A stretch of 64,000 bases of DNA from Lingula anatina. Its lineage: Eukaryota > Brachiopoda > Lingulata > Lingulida > Lingulidae. The notes below the pieces were generated by a model that did no database searches, was not told the DNA's origin, and saw only the letters and a program-made list of their open reading frames with translations. Below, one piece after another: positions 1-12,452 of the stretch (positions within the stretch are counted from its first letter, which is position 1; every line of letters begins with the position of its first letter). The position numbers were made by a program, and so were the translations under genes. The DNA is taken from positions 83,427-147,426 of the forward strand of contig NW_019775429.1 of the NCBI RefSeq assembly GCF_001039355.2, given 5' to 3'.

Positions 1-235
1 TGCACTGTTGGTTACAGGTTGGGTAATTGTTGGACCAATGTTGGTTATTAGTTGGCCCAATGTAGGGCCAACGCAGTTTGGTTGGGAATACGTTGGCAAT
101 GCGTTGGCATTAAAAAGACGTTCAGCCAACCGTTGGCCAAAGTGAGCACTTAGATGGAAACCCAACGTTGGGCCAACGTTGCATGGTCAACCAAGGCAAC
201 GTTGGGCCAACGTTGGCCCAACGTATGCATGCTAT
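1..235. repeat. MITE-like palindromic repeat rich in GTTGGCCAAC
   Basis: Short motifs such as GTTGGCC, CCAACGTTGG and GGGCCAACGTTGG recur at least ten times in both orientations, so the stretch is strongly self-complementary. This looks like the end of a small non-autonomous DNA element cut by the window edge. No coding sequence is visible. The family cannot be named from sequence alone. Confidence 0.55.
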
Positions 236-336
236 CTGGGTGGTCTATTTGCACGTGATATAAGCAGGCCCACTTATTTATTTATTTATCTATCTATTTA
301 TTTATTAACGTAGAGGCTGTGGTGCGGGGGTTTAAA

Positions 337-1022
337 GGGATGAATATATATCGCTTGGCTTTCGTTTTGCTTCTACAGTAATACACGATTTTGGGAGAAG
401 AGTGACGTGAAGATATATAAGACTGTGAGCAAAAACATTTCGACAGATTATCTCATCTAAGAGGCTTTCTAAAAAAAAAAGAAATAAAGAGAAACACACA
501 CACAGAAGGAGAGAGAGAAAGACAGAAAAAGGGAGAGAGGAAGAGATAGAGAGAGGCAAAGATAACCGAGTACTGCCTTCGCTTGAAATCGGTACAGCGA
601 CACCATTATGTGCAACTGCTGCAATTAAACATGGACCATAACTGTCACAATCTGCGAGGTAATGCAAATAACACAGTTTCAATTTTCAATATTAATGACC
701 CATTTCTTAAAGAAAGTCGCCTACCGACAACTAACTTATAAAATCAGGAACTGGAATAAGCCCATTTTGACCAGAGGTCTTAGAAAAAAAAAAAAAAAAC
801 ACGTGCGATCTCGCGGGGTATGCGGCTTGAATGGAATCAGAAATAAAGACAGAGATCCAAGTGAGGCCAAAAAATTAAAGCTGACAGAATGAGTCAACAT
901 ATACTTTTCTGACTGTGTAGTAAGACACAGGGATGAAAACATATCGTTTGGCTTTCTCCCGCACGCGTTTTGCCTCTAATACACTTTTTAGAGGAGGGAG
1001 AGATGAGGTTGTATAAGCAGGT
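337..1022. repeat. diverged dispersed repeat pair with low-complexity spacer
   Basis: Two related blocks (337-421 and 931-1020) share the order GGGATGAA, CGYTTGGCTTTC, TTTTGC, AATACAC and TATAAG. They are separated by purine-rich GA and A tracts (470-560 and 780-800). The small open frames here are compositional. I see no gene. Confidence 0.4.
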
Positions 1023-1616
1023 ACTTCCAAGGCCTACCCCCCCCCCCCCTTCACTTCCGCCACAGAAGCAGGTCGTTCAAATATGATAACTAAATGTCGA
1101 GAGAAAGAGAGAGGGGTTGATAGAACGAGTGAGAGGGAGAATGGCACCGTTGATAGTCCAGTGTGATATTGTGTTTATTATTATTCCGCATGCATATTGT
1201 GTCTATTTCCCTTGCTTTCATTTGAGTGGAATGGTCCATGCTGGCCAGAAAACAACATGTAAAATTCAATAATTCAATAAAAAAATACTTAATGTTTGCT
1301 TCTGGAGTTTGTAAACTTTTGTACATGGAATAAAATACATCATTTTTATATTGAAAAAATTTAAAATGTACTTGGAATAAAAGAGAGCAGGGAATCCTAG
1401 TCTTTTAAGTTTTGCACATTATGTTAATCATGTGAATTTGGAATAAACAATATTTGCATAACTTCAACTTGACGGTTTTATGGTATATCCAATAGTTCCA
1501 AAATCAAACCTTAATTCTTAACTTTTTTCTCTTTCAAATTGATAAGTAATTAGTTAAAGCTAAATATTTACTCGGTCGCTCAACCTGCGTTCAGTTAATC
1601 CGACCCTATCTTTTCA

Positions 1617-1850
1617 GGCACGGAGAGAGCGGTGAAATCATTCGTAGGCATGTTTGGCAGTGACTGGCACAACACCAAACAGTCAGTAGAACCAGAACTT
1701 GTTGCCCTAGAGATCACCAAGGCAACTGTTACTAGGCAATATGAAGTATACACTAGCACAGATATACCATCCAAAATATTCATATCTTTAAGGTTACTGT
1801 TTCCAAATTTTGCTGATAAAATTATGCTAAAAAGTTTCTCAATCCTGTAG
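1617..1850 (+). other. unassigned open frame after a splice-acceptor-like site
   Basis: A pyrimidine-rich stretch ending in TTTTCAG at 1611-1617 is followed by an open frame of about 77 codons ending at TAG (1848-1850). The translation contains VKSFVGMFGSDWHN and resembles no family I recognise. It could be a terminal exon of a plus-strand gene starting outside the window, or chance. It lies downstream of the 3' end of the ClC-2-like gene on the other strand. Confidence 0.15.
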
Positions 1851-2056
1851 ATATCACCCCATGGTTTGCGCGCTTTTACTTTATACATTTTTTAAAGAAA
1901 CCGTTTTTCAATTGCTAATGGAAAGTAATCTGTTCTCTAAGATGAAACCAGTAGTAGTCAGTTTGGTCCACCTTGTTTTAACAGTATGTGGACAACTTTG
2001 TCTACTATCAATCCATCAATCAAGACAGACAACAGTTTGTATTAGAAGAAAATATC

Positions 2057-2062
2057 TTTATT
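2057..2062 (-). promoter_or_regulatory. polyadenylation signal AATAAA
   Basis: TTTATT on the plus strand gives AATAAA in the sense of the ClC-2-like gene. It is the nearest convincing hexamer I found downstream of that gene's stop codon. Confidence 0.35.
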
Positions 2063-2727
2063 TTGGATAACTGCAAATGTGTCTCAAATCTCAGGAGTAC
2101 AGAGAAGAGAGAAGTGTTGATAAACTTTCTGGTATGATGCAAGCTAAATCACTGTATTGAAGTCTGTAGTTAATACTGCTGTTAGTTATAATTAAATACA
2201 CCTTGCATAACACTAAGATATACACATATCAGGCTTGGATTAACTTCATTTTGTATAAACAATAACATATGCATATAATTGATGCATAAACAATGTAAAT
2301 GTAAATCTAAATGTAAATGATGTTTGATCAACCAATGCTCAAGTTTGTAAGCATATTATATGAGGCCCACCATGCTAATGAAATTTTTCTGACTGAATAG
2401 TAAAAAGTACAAAATCCCACAACAACCAAGTGATATTCTGGCCCAATACTACATACTGTATGTAAGACTAGAATATCTGAAAAAGATGACTTCATTTTTT
2501 ACACATCATGACTCCAACTTTAAACACAAGGCTATCATGACGCACAGAGATGCTTTGTAGTATTAACAAATTTTATGCTGCACAACGTTTCTTATACTGT
2601 TACACACCCACAAATGATCACACACATACACACACCCTTATACTTTATAAGATAGAGATAATATATGTTTGTTGGCCACAGCTGTTCAGTAAATCAAAAG
2701 TATTAAATTGACATTCTAAAGAAGAGA

Positions 2728-2893
2728 GAGGAATTCTATTTATGTGGACAAACACTGTACACCACAGCGTATAAAAACAGTTCAGTCTATTTTAATAGAA
2801 CAACCTATTTTAATTCTATTTATGAGGACATACACTGTACACCACAGTGTATAAAAACAGTTCAGTCTATTTTAATAGAACAACCTATTTTAA
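2728..2893. repeat. 82-bp tandem duplication
   Basis: The segment starting TTCTATTTATG and containing CACTGTACACCACAG and CAGTTCAGTC occurs twice in direct succession with only a few substitutions. Confidence 0.8.
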
Positions 2894-3479
2894 AACAACT
2901 TGGCTCCTTGCACTTGACAGTATAGTGCTGTTTCTTTTTGTCAAATATAAACAACAGTTAAAACCCAGAGGGAAATTCACTGTTACAGTTGTATCTGTTT
3001 CGTGATAATTGAAATTTATGAATAATGATAATATGCCAATGACTGAAATAAACAGAACAAGAAAACAAGGGTTCATTTGACCATTCAAAAAGCTAATTTA
3101 AATCATAATGCAGTCTTTACAAAAAGAGATATAAAAAATATGGTAATGTTAATATATATATACAAATATATGACTAAAATGGCATCCAGAGTTTTGGAGT
3201 TTCGAGTAGACTGCCAGTAAGCTGTATTATCATCTTGTCTCCCCTCCCTTTCTGGAAGACATGATGATTACACAGGTCAGTCTACAGTAGACTCTTAAAC
3301 TCTGGGTACAAAAGGACTGCCTTGGCATGAAACCCCCCCCCCCCCCCACCCCCATACACCAGTAGTTACAATGTATTTATTTACTTAAGGACCCAAATAA
3401 ATTTAACATGGATAAAATGATATTGGCATTATTATGAACTGAAACAATGGTTACTGTGTAACTGTATATGACGACATAG

Positions 3480-3840
3480 TCTGTCATGGCATGTTGTCAT
3501 GGCAACAGTTACCATGGTACTGAATGTCAGGTCATGGACTGTCATGCCATGTTGCCATGGCAACGGTTACCATGATACTGAATGTCTGGCCATGGACTGT
3601 CATGCCATATTGTCACGGCAATTGTTACCATGGTACTGAATGTCAGGTCATGGACTGTCATGGCATATTGTCATGGCAACAATTACCATATACTGAATGT
3701 CAGGTCATGCACTGTCATGGCATATTGTCATGGCAACAATTACCATATACTGAATGTCAGGTCATGCACTGTCATGGCATATTGTCATGGCAATGGTTAC
3801 CATGACACTGACTGTCAAGTCATGGACTATCATGACATGC
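3480..3840. repeat. minisatellite, about 57-bp unit, about 6 copies
   Basis: Units carry CATGGCAACNGTTACCATG, itself a near-palindrome, followed by ACTGAATGTCAGGTCATG. Copies differ by small indels. The long open frames across it come from repetition and are not genes. It lies in the presumed 3' UTR of the ClC-2-like gene. Confidence 0.85.
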
Positions 3841-4133
3841 CATATCTCTTTGTTCTTTATTTTGATAACTCTCTAAATGCATAATGTCAGCAGTGAGAGG
3901 GGGGTACATGGTAAACACCAAGTATTCTGACCACAGCACCAATGTTAAGAGTTCATACTCTCCTCTCTCTCTACTGGTACACAGCTCCTAGTAATGTTCT
4001 CTTCACTGTCTTCTGGCATATTTCATGTCCTGATAAAATATTTCAGTTTCCATGTGCTTCACTTTCCTTTCTGCTCCAAACTGACCATGAGCAATTATTA
4101 TTTACGCCTCACTATCTGATGAGTTGATGTAGT

Positions 4134-7100
4134 TCAAGCCTCACTATCCGACCGTTCCCGCACTTCCATCTCCAGTTCCACAGTATTGCCATGCTTGTGT
4201 GTCCGCATCAGTTCATGGTCTTCTTCTACCTGGCCCTCAATGGCCCTCCTCACCTGCAAGCACAAAATGCAGGCTGATTGCATTACCCCATGCTGTGATT
4301 TGTTAAACTTGTTCCATCATTCTCTGACCTATACTTCGAGAGTGTAACACCTTACACAAGACTTGGGTCACACAAGATTTAACAAAGGCTGAGTAATACT
4401 GTAACAACTTTTAAACACATTAAGCATTTACTTTTCTAGTGCCAAATAGCAGCAATTCTGATGTTTACAGTGTTAAATAGTTATGATAGTAACATGTTGA
4501 TGTGTGTTTACCTCTTTAAGTGCAACCACTCCTACCAACCTCCCTGTATTGGTGACATAGGCATGGTTCAAGTTTACAGTGTTATATAGTTATGATAGTA
4601 ACATGTTGATGTGTGTTTACCTCTTTAAGTGCAACCACTCCTACCAATCTCCCTGTATTGGTGACATAGGCATGGTTCAGGCCTAGCAGTGAGAACAGAG
4701 AGTGAACCTGAAACATAGCCACAACCACATAGTGAGAAAGAAGTGAAACGGTGAAGTCTTAACTACTTAGGTACTGTAAAGAATGCATGTACAATTCAGT
4801 TCTCCCATGCCATTATGATGGATCCATTTCTTCCAAGAATAAGCTGAAACACTCCGACAGATTCCTCTGCATTGATGCTAAATTTTATTTTGATTAAATG
4901 ATCCTCTCTTTTTTCAATTCCCCAGTCATTATTGAATTTTGGAAAGTTTTATTTATGTAAAAGACAGAGATGCGGATAAAATGAACATTCTTGAAAACCA
5001 GCCATGCATTTTCTAAATGTTCTGTTTTTTTTCATCTTACTTTCTGTAAGGAAGTCCTCTCCACTAGCTGGAAGGGGGCGGGGTCTATCTGAGCCTCTTC
5101 AAACTTCACCTGACATTTCAACTGCTCTTCCTCCCACTGTCTTTGCTACAGAATAAACATCAGTGTCAAAACAATGTCACACTACTGTCAAAAATATTAC
5201 ACCACTGTCAAAAAATGTCACACCATGTCCGAGAAAAAAAAAACTGTAAAAATGTCAAAACATCCAAACAACATCACACTAACATCAAAACAATGTCACA
5301 CTATGTCCAAACATACCACACCACTGTCAAAACAATGTCACACTATGTCCAAATATACCACACCACTGTCAAAACAATGTCACACTATGTCCAAATATAC
5401 CACACCACTGTCAAAACAATGTCACACTATGTTTAAAAAAAACATTGTAAAGATGTTTCACTACACCCAAACAACATCACACTATCATCAATACATTGTC
5501 ACAACACTGTCAAACAAATGTCACACCATGTCAAAACAATGACACTATCATGACCATCTACAGTGCTCTCCAAAATTAGGACAGCAATCCAATCTAATGT
5601 TAGCAGTAAGCAGAACAAGACTAAACTTATCAAGAATCATTCAAATTTAGGAAACTGTTCATTGCCATTGTCATATAAGATGAGCTTTAATCAGGCTATA
5701 CAAAATGGCAACACTACATGGAGGAAGAGACTAACCATATCTAGAGCTCTACAAGCAGTGCATTACTGTGCAATAAGAGCCAAGGGCGGAGCCAGAATTA
5801 TTTGAAGGGGGTGGTCCATGGAATCGAAGTCTCCCCTTCCCCTGCTGACGTGGGGTTCGGGGCCCGCTGATATTTTGGTATTTTATTTGGTGAATGGTGA
5901 CATCTGGTATAGTTTAAAACTATGATTAAGCTACACAAAATTCTAATTTCAAGAGGAATTATAGGTGTGATTTTTTTCTCAGTAATCGAAGGGGAGGGGA
6001 GGGGTCAGGACCCCCCTAACACCCCTCTTAATATCTGCCACTGAGAGCTGTGCTATTTTATGACTACTGGAAGAAATAAAACTGACCAGCAATGGAATTT
6101 ACAGACCCAGACCCAGTGTAATAACAACTGTGTCATTTTACATCTACAGAGAGCAATAAAACAGGTTGTCATTAATATCTACAGAGCCAGACCCTGCTTC
6201 ATATAATAAAGCCTTCCATCTTAACTGCAAAAGCCTTATAGTGATCCAAGAAGGAATTTAACCAATTCTTAGCCTATAAAGTTGTAATTCAATAGAATGT
6301 GATACACTTTTATGTAAGTTTTTTAAAAAATTGAATCTCAAGACTTATTTTTTTATTTTTGTTATTGATTAAATATTATGATTTTCATTCATAGTGACAG
6401 TTGTGAAATATTTATACTATTATACTTATAGTTTTTGGCATGACTTAAGGCTGTCAAAATGAAGCAGTGTGAGTTAGGTTCAAGTACTAATATTGAATAT
6501 CTAGGATAAAACCATAATTCACATCTTAACTACTATGAGTACCTGGGGATGGGATGGTATAGGTCACACTTTATGTCAATTATTTGACATTTCAACCCTT
6601 ATTATCTGCCCCTGACATCAATAAGTAAACAAAATGTAACATATATTTTTAAAGAAGCAGCAGATAAATTGGCCTATTATACACTTGGTCACTTTCTTTC
6701 TGGTTTTGAAGCTTCTGTCAAAACAACCGCCTTCATCTGCCTTCTTCTGAACTTGGTTTAAAATTCTTTGGCTGGGTATGACTGAACTAAACAACATTAA
6801 CAATATGTCAGTTTAAGAATAAAGACATTTTTCTTCAATGACCAGTGAATACTGGCAGCTAATAATTACCTCCAATATTTCACTGTCTCTCAAGAGTATC
6901 TACATCATGGAATGAGGCAATATTCGCTGCCAAATATTAGCTGTTGATTGAAGAAAAACTACTTAATTGTTCTAACATAACACAGCGGATGTAAGTCTTC
7001 TCTGATGTCAGTTTATAAATGAACACAGCACACATCATGCTACTGGTACTTTACCTCTTCTTCACTCAAATCTATCACTCTCTGTGGAGGCTTGCAAATG

Positions 7101-10100
7101 AAGAGAAATAATCCAATGACAGAATGATAACTTTTTGAAATCAGTTATTTTTGAAGTATAGAAATGTGCTATTTTAATACAAATAAACTACGCAACATCT
7201 TTATAAAGGTTATTGATCTCATCACCTATACCTTTCAAATAAAATATCGGGTTTTAAAATAACATTCTATTGTTAACCAGGTAGGGTGATTTCAGCTAAG
7301 TTAAAAGTCTCGTCTTTAATTCAGAATTTCTGTTGAATGCCATATAGACTAAAGAAAAGCAAACTTTTAAGTCATTTTCTGAAACTGGTTCTAGATACTC
7401 TCTAAAGTCAATATAGTATGTAACCATGTGTCAGTTCACTGCAAGCTGTTCTAGTGAAGACACTAAGGCTCTCATCACTGCAAGTTCTACAATCATGACA
7501 AAATAAATTCTAAACACAACACACACATGATAAACATATCAAATATACCACACATCACACCTTACTAGATGCATTTCCGAAATCAACTTACCGTAATACA
7601 AAGAAATATCCATAAAATTCACTAACATCATTTACCTTTTCTTCATCTTAAAAAAGTCTGAAAATTTCAGTAATACAATCTGCTGACCTGTTATGTGATG
7701 TTTTCACCAAGTCAAGCTATTTTAATGAACAAACTTAACAGACAGCCAACCTGTAGTCTATACACCCCTTAACAGTGTCTGGGGTATAATAGTAAATACT
7801 ACTAGAGTATCACCACAAGTGATACAATATTCCATAGGAAAGCTAGACATCTAAAATATATACATGTATAAACTAGCAAGAAAAGCATGTCTACTAAGTC
7901 ACTTCTAAAAAGCAACCTTAAAATTAGCCTTCGACTATGAAATATTTGGTAAGCCTATAAAATTCCAAAAAATTAAAGAAATAATATTCATATCGATAAA
8001 ATCATAATTAATAAATAATATTATACATAAAGAAACAACTGTGCTACATCCCAATTGTCAAATGACTGTATTTCAATATAACTTCTTTTGGCACATTTCT
8101 GGGTCTCTTGACCCAAGACTGATCTTGTGATGGACAAATGACAATTTCTTGACCTTTACCTCTGACCTCTCCCTGACCTTTACTTCACCTCTGACCTTGC
8201 CCTGACCTTCACTTCACCTCTGATCTCCCCCTGACCCTGACTGGACCCCTTTATCCTCCATGATATCATATTATTAGCTCTGGGATGCAGTAACTGACAC
8301 ATAACAATATTTATTACTTTTAAAAACATCACTGATAATTACTGACATGGGTAGTGGCAGTATTTCAAAAGTATAATTTCCACAGTGCAGCAGATCTGCC
8401 AGCCTCTGTTTATTTTGTTTATGAAAGCATGGTTCAGGACTCACCTGCACGTTCATCACTTTAACATTTTCTCTAGTAAACCTATGACATTAAACTTACC
8501 TCTTGTAAGTCCAAGACATTAAATTGAACACTTTTGCCACTTCGCACAGAGTCAGTATATTGCTTGGGGAAATCGTCTAGAAGAGACCTCTAGTGGAGAA
8601 AATGCAGGGAAAGGAAAATGAAGAAAAACATGCAACAGAAAGAATTACCATGACAACAAATACTAGGTTTACACTCTCATTTCAGTAGCCAAGAAACCTA
8701 ACTTCTTGAGAAAAAAAAATTCTGGCGAACAGATAAGTTGTATCAATGTTGATTACATCTATGAGAGTGTAATACCTAAAATTGTTGACTGCAAATTAAA
8801 CTATCTAAGAAACAGCAAGTGCAATGTAACTTTCATCCCAATATTAATAGAAATCCACTGTTAATAATGTTCTACATACTGGGCATCCTTAAACATCAAC
8901 AATAAATACATGTATGTGCATATGACAATCCATCACTTGAAGCCTTGCTTTAAAATAAATATTTGGAAAATTGTGTATTTGACAATAATGTGATCTGCAA
9001 ATATAAGGGTATGGATATCATGCACATGCTATCAAGGTACAAGGTACATTGTTGACTGATAGGGTATTAAATATGCTGCACATGCACATAACAGAGTTGA
9101 CTGATAAGGTTGACTGGGTTACCATGCCTAGATTGATCTTAGAAGATCGAACTATCTCCAAGGGGTTTCTCCCTAAATTGCTTTCAGTTTAAGCAGCTTA
9201 GATGTCTGGCACACCTGCTAAAGCTGCTGAATGAGTTTATTACCCCCTAACAGCATCAGTGGGTGTGCGAGACATCTAAGCTGCTTAATTTAATAGCAAT
9301 TTAGTGGGAATCCCCCTGGACCGATCCAAAGTTAGTGTGATAGGCTCTGGGAATGGTGTCTTAAATATGCTGCACATCAAAGTGCTAGTTTAATGGTGTT
9401 TTTACTGCTACATATCATGTACAGGGATGGGAACAATGTAAGGACAGGAAGGAACCTGTCTCTAGTTATCTACACTGACATCTATTCTTATAACATGTCT
9501 TCTCTGCATAAAACTTGGGAAATTTCCATCCCTGTAATTCAAAATTTGAAGAGCATGCAAGAAAAGAGGATGTTCCCATCCCTGTACTTAAGAATTTAAA
9601 GGGAATGTAAGGAGGAAGGGTGTTTCTTGACAACTGAAATCAAATAATAAAGATGTTAGTAAACATAAAGACACATTATTAAAGCATGACAATGGATGAA
9701 CCACCATAAATCATAAGATACTAGGCCACCAGGCCTAAGCATGCAAGGTATTTATGCTGTACACAGGAAAGTATAGTTAGTAGTTAGTAGTTATAGTCTT
9801 ATTAGTAGATTTCAGATGAACATAACCATTGTGCAGGGAGGGGGGAGAGTGGCAGTAAGTTAAGGAACTTCCCCAAATATGTAAAACTTGTAATATTATA
9901 AGCTGGTGCATAGAGAAAGCAGAAAGCAGCTGACCTCTGTCAACATCAGTGCAAGTTCATCTTCATTTTCAACTGGTTTTTGTTCATATGCCATTTTATA
10001 CTTCCCAACAGAATTGTTTGCACAATATAATCTGTTGAGAATGTTATAAATCAGTGTTTATCTATATATTTAATAGGTTTCTGGGCAGCAGCCATTGCAT

Positions 10101-12379
10101 TATTCCCCTCACAACAGTTTACAAGATAACACAACTCAATTACCACAGCCAGTTAACAACAAGTGAGGACAATTTCACAAATTGATACTCCGCACTAAGG
10201 CGGCAACCTTTAGGGAGAGTAAATGTGCTCCAACTTTTGATGATTCTTTGATATCTGCATGTGTCGTTTATTAAAATGCCAGACATATTTATGGAGTTTG
10301 AACTACATGAACAGTCAGAAAACCAGTCCAGGTTTTTATAGTGTCTCATCTGGGGTTGCTCTGAAGTTCTTTTGGATGTGAAGACCATTAATTGATTACA
10401 AGAAAGAAAATAATAATACAATTTTTTTAAAATAAAACTGTATATCAATCCAAGCAGTCAGAGTCTCAAGAATATATGTTTCAATCCAAATGAAAATGAT
10501 TTTGTAGACAAAAAATATTGGTTTTCACTGCGAGCAGAAAAAAATATCAAAACAGAAGCAGCTTTTGGTGCAGATGCTACTGTATTTTTGTTAGAACACC
10601 CCTACAAAATGATCAGAATGTACTTTGCATTACATTTTGACAATTGGGTTCTGTTCTTTTCAATCAGCAGTAAAGGTGTATTTCTCCATAGTTTCCTAAG
10701 TCTATCTATTATAACATTACCTGTAGTCATGCCTTTCTGTCTCATCTTCAAAAATGATCACAGCATAATAACAGCATTCCAATATTATTCTTAGCAAAAT
10801 CCAAACAGAAAACTAGAGGATCAGAGAGGCGATACCGCCTCCGAATATTGTACCACCAGCTGGAGCAAGCGCATTCGTATAAACCCCCACATACACAAAA
10901 TAAGGGACACAGCCACCAGTCTTGTGCTTGACAAGCTGTAAAAATGCAATCAACAAGAATTTTCAAAATATGCAAAAAACATATATGACTAAAAATGGTA
11001 CAATCAAAGTTAAGTTCATCGAAAGGTAGGTCAAATGTCAATTTCAAGGTCACAGTAAATTGCCAGTATATGACTTCTTATTCAACTTCAATAGTAACTA
11101 TGGACCTATCTCTGCCAGTTTTGGAGATAAAAGGGAACCAAAATTTGCAAAGTTCAGTTCATGGTGAAAAGTAGGTCAAAGGTCAATTTCAAGGTCACAT
11201 TTAGATTGCCAGTATATGACTTCATATTCAAGNNNNNNNNNNNNNNNNNNNNNNNNNNNNNNNNNNNNNNNNNNNNNNNNNNNNNNNNNNNNNNNNNNNN
11301 NNNNNNNNNNNNNNNNNNNNNNNNNNNNNNNNNNNNNNNNNNNNNNNNNNNNNNNNNNNNNNNNNNNNNNNNNNNNNNNNNNNNNNNNNNNNNNNNNNNN
11401 NNNNNNNNNNNNNNNNNNNNNNNNNNNNNNNNNNNNNNNNNNNNNNNNNNNNNNNNNNNNNNNNNNNNNNNNNNNNNNNNNNNNNNNNNNNNNNNNNNNN
11501 NNNNNNNNNNNNNNNNNNNNNNNNNNNNNNNNNNNNNNNNNNNNNNNNNNNNNNNNNNNNCACACACTAACTGTTGTAATGACTCAGAGGGCAAACAGTT
11601 GACAAGCCTGGGTAGATACAGGTATGTTGACCTTCAGGTAGTTTAATGGTGTAATACCACACACTAACTGTTGTAATGACTCAGAGAACAAACAGTTGAC
11701 AAGCCTGGGGAATTCAGGTATGTTGACCTTCAGGTAGTTTAATGGTGTAATACCACACACTAACTGTTGTAATGACTCAGAGGGCAAACAATTGACAAGC
11801 CTGAGTAGATACAGGTATGTTGACCTTCAGGTAGTTAAAGGTACATACGAACCGAGCATTGGTAGAGCGTGGATTCCCAGTAACACATGTAAACCACTTC
11901 TACTAGTTTCTTATATGACTCAAATAAATTTGACATGCCAAGGGATAAACTGAATAGATCACTCGATCAGCCATAAAATACCTTTAGACTGCTCCTTTCT
12001 TTAAATTTATGGTTGTAAATTTAACCTACTTCCGTGACCTACTTTCCTGCCCCATTTACATACAGCTTAGAATGCCAGCAGAAAAATCTAGTCAAACATC
12101 ATTTTCGGGTAAAATTAAACAATGCCTTTTGGTAATTCTCTTAGTTATACTACTTGTAACTATATGCTGCCATTTGGTTGGTTTTTGTGACCAAAAATTG
12201 ACTTTGTAAGTATCTTTAAATGGTGTAATACCACACACTAACTGTTGTAATGACTCAGAGGGCAAACAATTGACAAGCCTGGGTAGATACAGGTATGTTG
12301 ACCTTTAGGTAGTTTAATGGTGTCTGGATGACACAAGTATAAGTATCACACTCTTAAACCTTACATCATGGTCACTCTA

Positions 12380-12452
<73 letters not shown>

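Larger units (their letters stand above)
2057..4133 (-). other. probable 3' UTR of the ClC-2-like gene
   Basis: From the stop codon at 4134-4136 (minus strand) no further coding exon is seen. The first good polyadenylation hexamer in the sense direction is AATAAA, read from 2062 down to 2057, which implies a UTR of about 2 kb. The tract contains an 82-bp tandem duplication, a mononucleotide C run near 3333 and a minisatellite at 3480-3836. The UTR extent is inferred from the hexamer only. Confidence 0.4.

Noticed and set aside
3524-3884. Open frames of 93-100 codons on the plus strand
   Set aside because: They run along a minisatellite, with repeating peptide blocks and no gene context.
8444-8460. 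Mini-exon with donor GTGCAG|GTGAGT in the ClC intron
   Set aside because: The donor looks good, but no acceptable upstream acceptor with an open, homologous frame was found.
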